Positions 16,333 through 25,805 of a DNA stretch of 37,056 bases are shown here, piece after piece. The position numbers were made by a program, and so were the translations under genes. Position 1 is the first letter of the stretch, and each line of letters begins with the position of its first letter. Source of the stretch: Faunimonas pinastri (GTDB lineage Bacteria > Pseudomonadota > Alphaproteobacteria > Rhizobiales > Afifellaceae); the NCBI RefSeq assembly GCF_900110915.1, contig NZ_FOFG01000021.1, forward strand, positions 1 to 37,056, written 5' to 3'. Under the pieces are notes generated by a model that did not search any database, had not been told where the DNA came from, and saw nothing but the letters and a program-made list of their open reading frames with translations.

Positions 16333-17886
16333 TCATGCTTCCGCCGAGCCGCCGTCGACGTCGAACTTCACGCCTTGCGCCAGCGGCATGCTGCGGCCGT
16401 AATTGATGGCGTTCGTCTGGCGGCGCATATAGGCCTTCCAGGCATCGGAACCGGACTCGCGCCCGCCGCCGGTTTCCTTTTCGCCCCCGAAGGCGCCGCC
16501 GATTTCCGCGCCGGACGGCCCCATGTTGACGTTGGCGATGCCGCAATCGGATCCTGCCGCGGAAAGAAAGGCTTCGATCTCGCGGATGTCGGTCCCGAAG
16601 ATCGACGAGGACAGCCCCTGCGGCACGCCGTTCTGCAGCGCTATCGCATCCTCCAGCGTGCGATACTTCAGGACATAAAGGACCGGCGCGAAGGTTTCCT
16701 CCACGACCGGGCCGGTCTGGGCCGGCATCTCGACCAAAGCCGGCCGAACGTAGAAGCTGCCCTCGCCGTTCACGTCCACCCGCTCGCCGCCATGTACGGT
16801 GCCGCCGGCTGCTCTGGCCGCCTCCAGCGCCTTCTGCATTCCGTCGAAGGCCGTGCGATCGATCAGCGGCCCGACCAGCGCGTCACCGGCGACCGGCGAG
16901 CCCACGGAGATGCCGCGATAGACGCGCGCGAGCCTCTCCACCAGCGCGTCATGCACGCTTTCGTGGACGATCAACCGACGCAGCGTCGTGCAACGCTGGC
17001 CGGCGGTGCCCATGGCGCCGAAGGCCACTGCGCGCAGCGTCAGGTCGAGGTCGGCGGAAGGCGTGACAATGGACGCATTGTTGCCGCCGAGTTCAAGGAT
17101 CGCGCGGCCGAAGCGCGCCGCGACACGCTGGCCGACGATCCGCCCCATGCGCGTCGAGCCGGTCGCGGAGATCACGGGCACGCGGGCGTCATCCACAAGC
17201 GCCTCCCCGACCGCCGCATCGCCCAACAGCACGCTGGAGAGCCCCTCCGGCGCATCCGGGCCGAAGCGCTGGATGGCGCGATCCAGGATCGCCTGCGTCG
17301 CGAGGGCCGTCAGTGGCGTCTTTTCCGACGGCTTCCAGACGAGCGCATTGCCGCAGACCAGTGCCAGCGCGGCGTTCCACGACCAGACGGCGACTGGAAA
17401 GTTGAAGGCCGAGATGACGCCGACGGTGCCAAGCGGATGCCATTGCTCCTGCAGCCGATGGTCGGCGCGCTCGGAGGGCATCGTCAGCCCGTAAAGCTGG
17501 CGGGAAAGACCGACCGCGAAATCGCAGATGTCGATCATCTCCTGCACTTCACCGAGCCCTTCAGAGATCACCTTGCCGGCCTCGATGGTGACGAGGCGGC
17601 CGAGATCGGCCTTCGCCGTGCGCAGTTCCTCGCCCAGAAGGCGGACCAGTTCGCCGCGCCGTGGTGCCGGGACGGCTCGCCATTTCAGGAACGCTTCGTG
17701 CGCCCGGCCGATGGTTGCGCGAGCCTCGTCGGCGGTCGTCTCCGGCACGCTGGCGATCACCTCGCCGGTGATCGGAGAGCGGACCTCACGCCCGCCGCCG
17801 GTGAAACTCGTCTCATGCAGGCCGAGCGAACGCAACAAGGAGGCGGTTTCTTCGCGAAGCGATGGGGCGGATGCGGTCTGAAGCAT
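16333..17886 (-). CDS. amaB: Alpha-aminoadipate semialdehyde / piperideine-6-carboxylate dehydrogenase (AmaB, ALDH7/antiquitin type)
   Basis: The 517-residue protein has the ALDH7 (antiquitin) signatures: S-R-Q-L-Y-G-L-T near residue 128, W-H-P-L-G-T-V-G-V-I-S-A-F-N-F-P-V (N162), general base E265 in L-E-L-G-G-N-N-A, and nucleophile C299 in G-T-A-G-Q-R-C-T-T-L-R-R. Such enzymes oxidise 2-aminoadipate 6-semialdehyde (open form of piperideine-6-carboxylate) to 2-aminoadipate with NAD(P)+. AGGAGACC precedes the ATG. It is the last clear gene of the operon hglS, ydiJ-like, amaA, amaB. Pipecolate oxidase next to it would supply its substrate, as in the Pseudomonas putida amaB-amaA pair. Confidence 0.88.
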   Translation of the reverse strand: MLQTASAPSLREETASLLRSLGLHETSFTGGGREVRSPITGEVIASVPETTADEARATIGRAHEAFLKWRAVPAPRRGELVRLLGEELRTAKADLGRLVTIEAGKVISEGLGEVQEMIDICDFAVGLSRQLYGLTMPSERADHRLQEQWHPLGTVGVISAFNFPVAVWSWNAALALVCGNALVWKPSEKTPLTALATQAILDRAIQRFGPDAPEGLSSVLLGDAAVGEALVDDARVPVISATGSTRMGRIVGQRVAARFGRAILELGGNNASIVTPSADLDLTLRAVAFGAMGTAGQRCTTLRRLIVHESVHDALVERLARVYRGISVGSPVAGDALVGPLIDRTAFDGMQKALEAARAAGGTVHGGERVDVNGEGSFYVRPALVEMPAQTGPVVEETFAPVLYVLKYRTLEDAIALQNGVPQGLSSSIFGTDIREIEAFLSAAGSDCGIANVNMGPSGAEIGGAFGGEKETGGGRESGSDAWKAYMRRQTNAINYGRSMPLAQGVKFDVDGGSAEA

Positions 17887-17926
17887 GAGGTCTCCTGCTG
17901 GATTGCGGTTCGTGTCGTCGTGATTG

Positions 17927-19207
17927 TCAGAAGCGGGCGCGCGTCGCGTGATAGAGCTGCGAGCCGATCTCGTACCAGGCTTCGCGCGCCATCCGATTGG
18001 GCGCGGGCGTCACGGATGTGACGGGAAGCGGCAGGTCCTCCTCCGCGATCTTGCCCAGGATCAGCTCTGCGAGGGTTCTGCCGAAGACGGTGCCCGGGGC
18101 GATGCCGCGCCCGTTATAGCCGCTGAAGGACAGGACGTTGAGCGCAGGCTTGTGGAAGCGCGGCAGGCTGTTTTCGGTCATGCCGATCTGGCCGTACCAT
18201 TCCTGCTCGAAGCCGATGCCCTTCAATTGCGGGAAAAGCCTCGTCATCGCCCTGCGGCCCCAATTTCGATGAATGCCCGTGCCGGTCCCGCGCAACGCGC
18301 CGACCGAGCCGAAGACCAGCCGCCCCGCCCTGTCGAAACGGAAGGAGGAGAGCACCTCCTCCGTGTCCGATGCGCCCTGCCGCTCCGGCAGGATGGAGCG
18401 GCGCAACGCCTCCGGAAGCGGCGTGGTCGCCATGTTGAAATAGGGCAGACGCACCAGTGCCTGCCGGATCCCGGACCAGACATGGCTCGTATAGGCATTG
18501 GTGGCGAGGACGACTTGCCGTCCCCGCGCGGACCCGGCCGCGGTGCGCAGCCCCCAGGGATCGCCCTCCTCGGCCGAGACGACCGGGCTGCCGGTGAAGA
18601 CGCGGGCGCCCGCGGCGATCGCGGCCGTCGCCAGTCCGCGCGCATAGGCTAGCGGCTGGACCGTACCCGCGCGCTCGTCCAGCAGCGCCCCGGAATAGGC
18701 GTTCGTGCCGATCTTCGCCGCAGCCTCCCCGGCTTCCAGCAGCCGGACGGGTGCGCCCCGCGCCTGCCATTGCCGCGCCCGGTCGCGCAACTCGGCAAGG
18801 CCTTTCTCGCCCACCGCGCAATGCAGGGTGCCCCGCCGCTCGACCTCGCATTCGATGCCGTGCTTCTCCACGAGATCGAAGACCGCACGCGGAGCATTCC
18901 CGAGCATCGTCAGCAGGCGTTCGCCGTGCGTCTCTCCCAACGCCGCCGGGAGCTCGTCCGGCATCACCCACATGCCGGCGTTGACCAGCCCGACATTGCG
19001 ACCTGAGCCGCCGAAACCGATCTCCTCGCCCTCAAGCACAATGACGTCGCGCCCGGCCTCCGCCAGATGCAGCGCGGCGGAAAGGCCGGTGAAACCAGCA
19101 CCGACGATGACCACCTCCGCCGACAGATCGCCGGCGAGACGGGATGTAAGTGGCGCGGGTGGAGCCGAAAGCTCCCAGAGACCGTGAGTGCGAGGGTCGT
19201 TCTTCAT
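17927..19207 (-). CDS. amaA: FAD-dependent amino acid oxidase, AmaA (L-pipecolate oxidase)-like
   Basis: The 426-residue protein belongs to the DAO/PuuB-like flavoprotein family. FAD-binding sequence V-V-I-V-G-A-G-F-T-G-L-S-A-A-L is near residue 28, followed by E-E-I-G-F-G-G-S-G-R-N-V-G. The C-terminal FAD contact region reads F-S-G-Y-N-G-R-G-I-A-P-G. The ATG at 19207 overlaps the stop of the ydiJ-like gene (ATGA), so translation is coupled. A start further upstream would lie within that gene. The closest role by context is oxidation of L-pipecolate to piperideine-6-carboxylate, feeding the amaB product. The family also includes gamma-glutamylputrescine oxidases, so the substrate rests mainly on neighbours. 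Confidence 0.82.
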   Translation of the reverse strand: MKNDPRTHGLWELSAPPAPLTSRLAGDLSAEVVIVGAGFTGLSAALHLAEAGRDVIVLEGEEIGFGGSGRNVGLVNAGMWVMPDELPAALGETHGERLLTMLGNAPRAVFDLVEKHGIECEVERRGTLHCAVGEKGLAELRDRARQWQARGAPVRLLEAGEAAAKIGTNAYSGALLDERAGTVQPLAYARGLATAAIAAGARVFTGSPVVSAEEGDPWGLRTAAGSARGRQVVLATNAYTSHVWSGIRQALVRLPYFNMATTPLPEALRRSILPERQGASDTEEVLSSFRFDRAGRLVFGSVGALRGTGTGIHRNWGRRAMTRLFPQLKGIGFEQEWYGQIGMTENSLPRFHKPALNVLSFSGYNGRGIAPGTVFGRTLAELILGKIAEEDLPLPVTSVTPAPNRMAREAWYEIGSQLYHATRARF

Positions 19208-22167
19208 GCCGGAAAGCCCTCGGTGAGAACCGCCAGTGCCTCGACAGGATGGGGCGGACGAGCTTTCAGGATCCGTTCGCTTTGGCAGCGGCATGAAAAG
19301 CCAGTGGCAAGGACCCGCCCCTCGGGCTTGCCCGTCAGATGCTGCCGCCAACTCATGTCGAAGAGTTGCCGCGACATGGCCGCATGCTCGGCTTCATGAC
19401 CGAACATGCCCGCCATGCCGCAGCAGCCGGAGGGCGGCATCGAGGCGGACAGGCCGAGATGGCGGAAGATGCGGGCCCAGTAATCGGCCGTCACGGGGCG
19501 TGCCGTCTTCTCGGTGCAGTGGAGCAGGATCTCGAAGGCCGCACCGCCTCCCGCTGCCTTGGGCGCGATCCGACCCGCCTCGATCTCTCGGACAAGAAAC
19601 TCTTCGATCCCGAGCACTGGCGGCGAGCCGGCAAGCGGCGCGAATTCCTCATACTCCTGCGCGAAGAGCAGACCACTTGCCGCGTCGAGGCTCACCAGCG
19701 GAGCGCCGAACGATCCGGCCCATGCGCGCAGATCCTGCGCTTTTCTGCTCGTCCGACGGAAAGCGTCCAGCATTCCGAGCACGTGGCGAGCCTTCCCGTT
19801 CGGCCGGATGGGAGCGACGAAGACCCGGTAGCCCAGGTTTTCCAGAAGGCGGACAGCTGCACCGGGCACCGCTCCGTCGAAGCTGACGGTGAAGCTGTCC
19901 GGCAGGAGGATCACGCTTCGCTCCCGCGTCGCCTCGGGCAGGTCGGCCCAGCCGGCTGCGTCCAACCGGTGACGCCGGTCGAACCGCGCGGGGCGGAAAA
20001 CCGGCAGATCCACCAGCCCGAATTGGCGGCGGAGCATATTTCCCGTTGCCGGCCCGTGCGTCAGCCAGTTGGCAAGGGCAGGCCAGAGCCGCGCGATCGG
20101 CAGCAGCGTCTCGATGTTGCCGATCAGCCTGTCGCGCAGGGGCCGCCGCCGCCGTTCGTAATAGGACGACAGGAAGCGCGACTTCATCGTGGGAATATCG
20201 ACCTTGACCGGGCATTGCGAGGCGCAGGCCTTGCAGGACAGGCAGGTGTCGAGCGACGCCTTTAGCTCCGCCTCGACCTCCGCCAGTTCGGCCGACGCCA
20301 CGGCTTCGCCGCTATTGCCGGACGCGAGGCGCGCCCATGTCCGCAGCAACGTCGCCCGGCCCTTCGGCGACTGCACGCGATCGCGCGTCGCCTTGTAGGA
20401 AGGGCACATCGCGTCGAAGTCGTTCCAGTTGAAACAGGCTCCGTTGCCGTTGCAGGCGATCGCGCGATCGAACTGCTCGGCATGGCGAGCGTCGATCCCC
20501 CGGTCCAGGGCTCCGCGCAGCGGAACCCCATCGATCCTGTCGATCGGCAGGCGCTCGTCCGGCACGGCGAGCTTGCCGGGGTTGAACAGGTTCAGGGGAT
20601 CGAAGACCGCCTTCAGCCGGCAGAGTTCGCGATAAAGCTCCGGCCCGAAGAAGAGGGGCGAGTATTCCCCGCGAAAGCCCCGCCCATGCTCGCCCCAGAG
20701 AAGCCCGCCATAGCGCCGTGTCAGCGCGGCGACCTCGTCGGTGATCGGGCGGATCAGCGCGGCATCGTGGGGATCGCGCATGTCCAGCGCCGGGCGCACG
20801 TGCAGGCAGCCGACATCGGCATGACCATACATGCCGTAGGCGAGACCGCGCCTGTCGAGAAGAGCGCGGAACTCGGCGACATAGTCGGCGAGGCTTTCCG
20901 GCGGAACAGCCGTATCCTCCACGAAGGCAGTGCCCTGCCGAGGACCGGCGAGCCGCCCCATCAGTCCCACGGCCTTTTCTCGAAGGGTCCAGAGCTGCTT
21001 GATCAAGGCCGGATCGGTAACGGTGATCCAGTCGAGCGCGCGGTGCTCGGCCGTCTCCAGCAGCAGCGTCGCACCCGCCATCGCATCCTGCAGCGTCGCC
21101 CGATCGTCGCCCACGAATTCGATGAAGGTCAGTCCCCTCACCGGCTCGGACGTGGGCCTCTCGAAGACCGACTGGATGCCCGACCAGACGATGTCCTGCT
21201 CGGCCAGCGCCAGAACCTTGTCGTCCAGGATCTCGATTGCCGCAGGCTCGGCCGCGAGAAGCGGGGCGACACTTCGGAGCGCCGTATCGAAGCTGTCATA
21301 ACGCGCGACGATCAGCCCGCGATGGCGCGGAAGAGGCAACAGGCGCAGGGTGATCGCCTTGGTCAGCGCGAGGGTGCCCTCAGACCCGGCCAGCAGAAAG
21401 GCGAGGTCGAAATCGCCGTTCTCCCGCAGCACGTGCTTGAGGTTGTAGCCGGTCAGGCCGCGATTCATGTCCGGGAAGGTGGCGGCGATCAAATCCGCCT
21501 GCTCGGTGACGACGCGGTGCGTCTCGCGGTGGATCGCCGCGGCGAGCTCCCGACCCGCCATGACGCCCTGCAGGTCGGCCTGCCCCATGCGCCGCACACG
21601 CCAGTCCGAGCCATCGGAAAGGACGATGTCCAGCGCCTCGATGTAAGCGGAGGTCTTGCCGTAGATGCGCGACCCCTTGCCGGAGGCGTCGGTGCCGACC
21701 ATGCCGCCTATCGTGGCGCGCGTGGCGGTGGACACGTTTGGCGGAAAGAACAGTCCATGCGGCGCGAGAAAGGCATTCAGCTGGTCGAGCACCATTCCCG
21801 GCTGCACCACGACCTCGCGCCCCTCGGGGTCGAAGGCGAGGACAGCGTTCATGTGCCGGGATACATCGACCGAGATGCCTCGCGTCAGCGACTGGCCGTT
21901 GGTGCCGGTGCCGCCGCCACGCGCGCAAAGCGGCATGACTTCGCCGGAGGGAAGATGCGCCGCTCGCACGATGCGGTTGAGATCTTCCGGCTCGCGCGGA
22001 TAAAGCACGGCCAGCGGCTCGACCTGGTAGATGCTGTTGTCGGTGGAAGCGACGAGCCGCGCCGCACGGTCACCGGCGAACTCGCCGCGATAGCCTTCGG
22101 AGGCCAGAGCCTCACGAAAGGCCCAAAGGCGCCCCCCCGCGGGTATCGACATCCCGGCCTCTGGCAT
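19204..22167 (-). CDS. ydiJ: FAD-linked oxidase with Fe-S domain, YdiJ-type D-2-hydroxyglutarate dehydrogenase
   Basis: The 987-residue multidomain protein starts with an FAD-binding-4 domain (about 45-270; G-G-G-T-G-T-N-G-Q-S near 84). A D-lactate/D-2-hydroxyglutarate dehydrogenase-type C-domain follows (about 280-535), with G-H-A-D-V-G-C-L-H-V-R-P and G-E-H-G-R-G-F at likely metal-binding sites. Then come cysteine motifs for Fe-S clusters (C572, C578, C588; and C642, C645, C648, C652 in C-L-S-C-K-A-C-A-S-Q-C-P) and a C-terminal CCG segment, S-G-C-C-G-M-A-G. E. coli YdiJ and the P. putida homologue have this layout and oxidise D-2-hydroxyglutarate to 2-oxoglutarate. It lies 5 bp after hglS, whose product is exactly that substrate, and overlaps amaA. 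Confidence 0.88.
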   Translation of the reverse strand: MPEAGMSIPAGGRLWAFREALASEGYRGEFAGDRAARLVASTDNSIYQVEPLAVLYPREPEDLNRIVRAAHLPSGEVMPLCARGGGTGTNGQSLTRGISVDVSRHMNAVLAFDPEGREVVVQPGMVLDQLNAFLAPHGLFFPPNVSTATRATIGGMVGTDASGKGSRIYGKTSAYIEALDIVLSDGSDWRVRRMGQADLQGVMAGRELAAAIHRETHRVVTEQADLIAATFPDMNRGLTGYNLKHVLRENGDFDLAFLLAGSEGTLALTKAITLRLLPLPRHRGLIVARYDSFDTALRSVAPLLAAEPAAIEILDDKVLALAEQDIVWSGIQSVFERPTSEPVRGLTFIEFVGDDRATLQDAMAGATLLLETAEHRALDWITVTDPALIKQLWTLREKAVGLMGRLAGPRQGTAFVEDTAVPPESLADYVAEFRALLDRRGLAYGMYGHADVGCLHVRPALDMRDPHDAALIRPITDEVAALTRRYGGLLWGEHGRGFRGEYSPLFFGPELYRELCRLKAVFDPLNLFNPGKLAVPDERLPIDRIDGVPLRGALDRGIDARHAEQFDRAIACNGNGACFNWNDFDAMCPSYKATRDRVQSPKGRATLLRTWARLASGNSGEAVASAELAEVEAELKASLDTCLSCKACASQCPVKVDIPTMKSRFLSSYYERRRRPLRDRLIGNIETLLPIARLWPALANWLTHGPATGNMLRRQFGLVDLPVFRPARFDRRHRLDAAGWADLPEATRERSVILLPDSFTVSFDGAVPGAAVRLLENLGYRVFVAPIRPNGKARHVLGMLDAFRRTSRKAQDLRAWAGSFGAPLVSLDAASGLLFAQEYEEFAPLAGSPPVLGIEEFLVREIEAGRIAPKAAGGGAAFEILLHCTEKTARPVTADYWARIFRHLGLSASMPPSGCCGMAGMFGHEAEHAAMSRQLFDMSWRQHLTGKPEGRVLATGFSCRCQSERILKARPPHPVEALAVLTEGFPA

Positions 22168-22172
22168 CAGGG

Positions 22173-23567
22173 CTATTCCGCCGCCTCGCCCTCACGGACG
22201 GTGAGTTCGGCTTCCAGCGCCGCGATGGATCGCGCTTCCGCTTCGGCGTAAAGCGCGAACTCGTCGGCCACCGTTGCACCCAAGGCCTGCTCGAACGCCG
22301 CCTTGCTGGCATTGCCGGCGTAACTCTTCTGCTCGGCGCCGCCCAGATTGGACTGGAAGATGCCGGCGGCGCTGACGGGCAGGAAGTCTTCGTAGACGAT
22401 CGGATCGGCAACGACGCTTCCCGTGGCGATCAGGCGATCCAGCGCGTCGGCCGTCAGCATGCCGGAAACGGCAGGCGTTTCCTTCCCGGAAAGGCGATAG
22501 CGGAAGAAGCCGAGCCCCTGCCGGCGGATCTCGTCGGTGCTGTCGGGAAAGCGCTGGAAGGCGGCGGTGAGCTGTCGCTCGTAATCGGCACCGGCACTCC
22601 CCGCCGCCCCGATCTCGCGCACGGAGGCAAGGAGTTCGTCGTAGAGCGTGCGGCCCTTCTTCGTCAGCGCAATGCCGCGCTGCTCGATCTCGCCGAAGCG
22701 GGCGGTGTGCGTGCCTGCCACTTCCGGCCCGGCGTCGCGAAAGAGGATCGGCTCCTGCAGAGCCTTGAAGCTCGTCTGCCGCAGGAGGATCGGGCAGCGC
22801 CGCGTCGGCGGGCCTTCCACGACGGCCTTGGCCGCGATGCCCCGCTTCGGCATGCCCGACTGCACCGCGTCGATATCGAGGGTGCGGGGCGTCAGGTGGT
22901 TGATGTGCGGCCCCTTGAAGCTCACGACATCGGCGATCAGCCGATGCGCGTCGTGCAGCTTGCGGTAAGTGCCGGCATCCACCGTCGCCTCGCCGTGCCA
23001 GCGAAATGTTTCCAGCGCCTCCCGGACGAATTCTTCCGCCTGGCCGACCGTGAGCCCGCCTTGCTCGTCGTGAATGTCGATCAGCTCCAGAACGCGCGTC
23101 GTAAAGATTTGCCGACGCTTCAGGATCGCGGCCGCCTCCGCCCTGAGATCCGCATCCTCGATCAACTCCAGACGCAGCAGCGAGGTGAAGACGCGGAACG
23201 GATTGCGGGAGAGCGCGGCATCCTGGACGGGACGGAAGGCGGTGGAATGAACGGGAACGCCGGCCACCGAGAGATCGTAATAGCCGACCGGCTCCATGCC
23301 CATCACGCCGAACAAGCGGCGAATGGTGAAGAGCTCCGCCGCCGTGCCGAGCCGGATGGCGCCGTGACGTTCGAGGTCGAGCCTTTCCAGCTCGTCCGCC
23401 CGCTCCAGATCAGCCTTCAGCTGCGGATCGTGGGCGAGAACACCCGCATTGACCTCGCTCACCAGCTCCATCAGCGTCCCGTACTGCGGCACCTCCCTGC
23501 GGTACATGTCGGACATGGCGCGTGAGAAGAACGTGCGGATCTGGTCGGAACTGGCAAAAGTCGGCAT
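22173..23567 (-). CDS. hglS: 2-oxoadipate dioxygenase/decarboxylase (HglS, DUF1338/YdcJ family)
   Basis: The 464-residue protein is a DUF1338 (VOC-superfamily) member: M-G-M-E-P-V-G-Y-Y-D-L-S followed by G-V-P-V-H-S-T-A-F-R-P near residues 88-113. Likely Fe(II) ligands are H107, a histidine of S-F-K-G-P-H-I-N-H-L-T (H221 or H224), and a glutamate of R-F-G-E-I-E-Q-R-G (E293 or E295); this mapping is mine, from spacing. The P. putida enzyme uses O2 to turn 2-oxoadipate into D-2-hydroxyglutarate in D-lysine/pipecolate catabolism. It is first in the four-gene operon, and its start at 23567 faces a degraded LysR gene 130 bp away. Confidence 0.9.
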   Translation of the reverse strand: MPTFASSDQIRTFFSRAMSDMYRREVPQYGTLMELVSEVNAGVLAHDPQLKADLERADELERLDLERHGAIRLGTAAELFTIRRLFGVMGMEPVGYYDLSVAGVPVHSTAFRPVQDAALSRNPFRVFTSLLRLELIEDADLRAEAAAILKRRQIFTTRVLELIDIHDEQGGLTVGQAEEFVREALETFRWHGEATVDAGTYRKLHDAHRLIADVVSFKGPHINHLTPRTLDIDAVQSGMPKRGIAAKAVVEGPPTRRCPILLRQTSFKALQEPILFRDAGPEVAGTHTARFGEIEQRGIALTKKGRTLYDELLASVREIGAAGSAGADYERQLTAAFQRFPDSTDEIRRQGLGFFRYRLSGKETPAVSGMLTADALDRLIATGSVVADPIVYEDFLPVSAAGIFQSNLGGAEQKSYAGNASKAAFEQALGATVADEFALYAEAEARSIAALEAELTVREGEAAE

Positions 23568-23697
23568 AGCGCGGCGGACCTTGGGAGAGCACGACGACCG
23601 TCATCGGGGCGTCATTCGTTACGCACACGAGGTTTGACGAAATTCCGCCGGGCTGCAAACGATCCTTGGGTCTAACGTCATTCTGAAGCGGAATCAC
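23568..23697. promoter_or_regulatory. Divergent promoter region of the hglS operon
   Basis: This 130-bp gap separates the hglS start from the lysR pseudogene start at 23698. It holds two direct copies of CGTCATTC (23610-23617 and 23676-23683) and a related CGTCATCG at 23599. These could be operator half-sites of the former LysR regulator. No clear -35/-10 pair is visible. Confidence 0.35.
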
Positions 23698-24575
23698 ATG
23701 ATCATCGCCCGACGCTTTCTGCCGTCCATGTCCCTGTTGCGGGCCTTCGAGGCGTCGGCTCTGCTCGAGGTTTCACGGCCGCCGCGACGGATCTTAACCT
23801 GACGCAGAGCGCGGTAAGTCGACAGATCCGGACGCCGAATTGCTCAATGCCGACCTCTTCATCCGGGAGCGGCAGACCGTCCGCCTCTCATTCGCCGGCG
23901 GTGTCTATGCCCGCGAGATCCGTCAGGCGCTGGATCGGATCGCCGGCGCCACCCTCGCCTTCCGCGCCAATCCAAGCGGCGGAACGCTGAACCTCGCGAT
24001 CCTGCCCACCTTGGGCACGCGCTGGCTTGCACCGGGACTGCCGGATTTCCTGAACGCGCATCCCGGCGTCACCCTGAATCTCACCACGCGGCTGTCGCCG
24101 TTCGACTTCAGCCTCGAAGCGCTGGACGCCGCCATTCACTTCGGCACGGCGGATCGGCCGGGCGTTGAAGTGGATTATCCTGATGACGTGCAGCCCGGTC
24201 TTGGCGGAAAAGCATCGCTTTCGCGAGCCGAAGGACCTGTTGAAGACGCCATTGCTGCACATGGTCTCGCGACGCGCGGGAGCGCCGGTTCGCCTTGCAA
24301 GGAGAAAATCCCGCCCCCCCCTGCGCGGCATGCTGTTCGATCAGTTCGCGACGGCGGCACAGGCCGCGATCTCCGGTCCCGGCGTCGCGCTCCTGCCGGA
24401 ATTCCTGATCTGCGACGACGTGGATCGCGGCGATCTCGTGAAGCCGCTGGAGCTCCCCATGGAAAGTGCGGAGCGGTATTATCTGGCGTTCCCGATGGCC
24501 CGGGCCTCGTATCCCCCACTGGCGGCGGCCTTCCGCGCCTGGCTCGGGCGGCGAGCCGTCGATGATGGCGCATAG
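23698..24575 (+). pseudogene. LysR-family regulator with several frameshifts
   Basis: Read across frames, this is a near full-length LysR protein. Frame one (from ATG 23698) gives the N-terminus up to L-L-R-A-F-E-A-S-A. Frame two gives G-F-T-A-A-A-T-D-L-N-L-T-Q-S-A-V-S-R-Q-I-R, the recognition helix. Frame three (about 23840-24200) gives L-A-I-L-P-T-L-G-T-R-W-L-A-P and following residues. Frame four (about 24200-24575) gives G-P-G-V-A-L-L-P-E-F-L-I to the stop. At least three frameshifts are needed, so no full protein can form. It is divergent from hglS, the position of the presumed pathway regulator. Confidence 0.85.
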
Positions 24576-24795
24576 CCGCCTCGACGTTCCCCTTCCCTCT
24601 CACCCAGCCGCTTTCCGCACCCCCATGATGAAGCGGGTGTGGGACCCGCGACCTCCTCCCCCTCCGGAGCGAAGACGGCCGGGATATCCGCCAACGGGAG
24701 GATGCCCGGTGCATAGGTCGGGAAAACAGGCACAAACGAGTTGCGGTTCAGTCTAGCCCCTGTACCCTGCAGTCATGCATGTGCTGAGGGGCAGT

Positions 24796-25752
24796 ATGTC
24801 GGCCGAGAGAAGAAAGTGGTGCCTGCTCACAGCTTGCGACGAGGGGTTTGCAGACATCAGCTCGATATCCGTTCCGACGATGGAACGCTATGCCGAGACT
24901 TACGGGATGGACTTCGACTGGGTTCAGAAGACGCCGAAGGACAGAAGTCCTCATTGGCAGAAAATCTATTCGGCCCAGGAGAAATTTGAAGCCGGCTATG
25001 AATTTGTGTTCTGGGTCGATGCCGACGCGATGTTCCTCCGCTACGACATCGATATCCGCAGCCAGATCGACGATCGGCACGACTTCTATTTCGCACGCGA
25101 GGAGCATATCCGGCGCGAATGGGGCGTCGAGCGTCTGAATTCGGGCGTATGGGTGATGCGCAACACGCCGCTAACACGGAAGTTTCTGGCCGAGGTCGCC
25201 CTGCAACCCGACATGCAGGGCCCGAACTGGCATGATCAGGCTGCCATCATGGTCGTGTTCGGGTTTCTCTCCATGATCGACGACGGGCTTAACCGGGCCG
25301 ATCGTCCCGTTTCCGAATACACCACCCGGTTACGCATGCTGCCGCTCCGCTGGAACTGCATCGCGGGCAACGACACCGATCCCCGCACGGTGATCCGGCA
25401 TTTCGCCGGTCACGACCGGATCACGAAGCGGCTGGGCATGGAACTCGAGGTCCAGCTTCAGAGGCTGCGCGACGAGTACCAGCTGACCGATGAGACTGCC
25501 GAGGACCTCCGCTTCCGGATCTATAAGGGATACTGGAATCACAAGCACGGATGGGACCCGGAGGGCAGCCTCAAGGAGCTGACGGAGCGGCAAACCCGGC
25601 TGGATACCGTTCACCGCGCGCTGAAGAACGAGCACGACGAGCTTCTGCGTAAGGTCGGGTCGCGTTCGTGGCTCCTGCGAACCTGGTGGCGCACCACCAG
25701 GAGCAAGCTGTACGGAGCGTCTCACGGCGACGGGTCCGCCAACCGACACTGA
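24796..25752 (+). CDS. Glycosyltransferase, GT34-like (GMA12/MNN10 type), with coiled-coil tail
   Basis: The 318-residue protein has the GT34-type core: H-W-Q-K-I-Y near residue 55, then E-F-V-F-W-V-D-A-D-A-M-F, where D-A-D is the nucleotide-sugar/metal-binding DXD. A conserved R-L-N-S-G-V-W-V-M-R and W-H-D-Q-A-A-I follow. The last ~60 residues form a helical, charged stretch ending in V-G-S-R-S-W-L-L-R-T-W-W-R-T-T, like the tail of the coiled-coil protein at 34494. Translation probably starts at 24796 after GAGGGGCAG rather than at the earlier ATG 24775. It is convergent with the GT8 gene. Donor and acceptor are unknown; the protein is probably cytoplasmic and acts on a surface glycan precursor. 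Confidence 0.82.
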   Translation: MSAERRKWCLLTACDEGFADISSISVPTMERYAETYGMDFDWVQKTPKDRSPHWQKIYSAQEKFEAGYEFVFWVDADAMFLRYDIDIRSQIDDRHDFYFAREEHIRREWGVERLNSGVWVMRNTPLTRKFLAEVALQPDMQGPNWHDQAAIMVVFGFLSMIDDGLNRADRPVSEYTTRLRMLPLRWNCIAGNDTDPRTVIRHFAGHDRITKRLGMELEVQLQRLRDEYQLTDETAEDLRFRIYKGYWNHKHGWDPEGSLKELTERQTRLDTVHRALKNEHDELLRKVGSRSWLLRTWWRTTRSKLYGASHGDGSANRH

Positions 25753-25805
25753 GTTGGGCGCAAGCGCTTCCGGCCCGCGTCTCGCGCTTGGATGTCAGGC
25801 TTTGG

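Noticed and set aside
16171-18021. 616-codon open frame on the plus strand
   Set aside because: It is antisense to the amaB-like gene, which has a complete aldehyde dehydrogenase active site. It shows no family features.
20482-22251. 589-codon open frame on the plus strand
   Set aside because: It is antisense to the YdiJ-type dehydrogenase with its clear FAD and Fe-S motifs.
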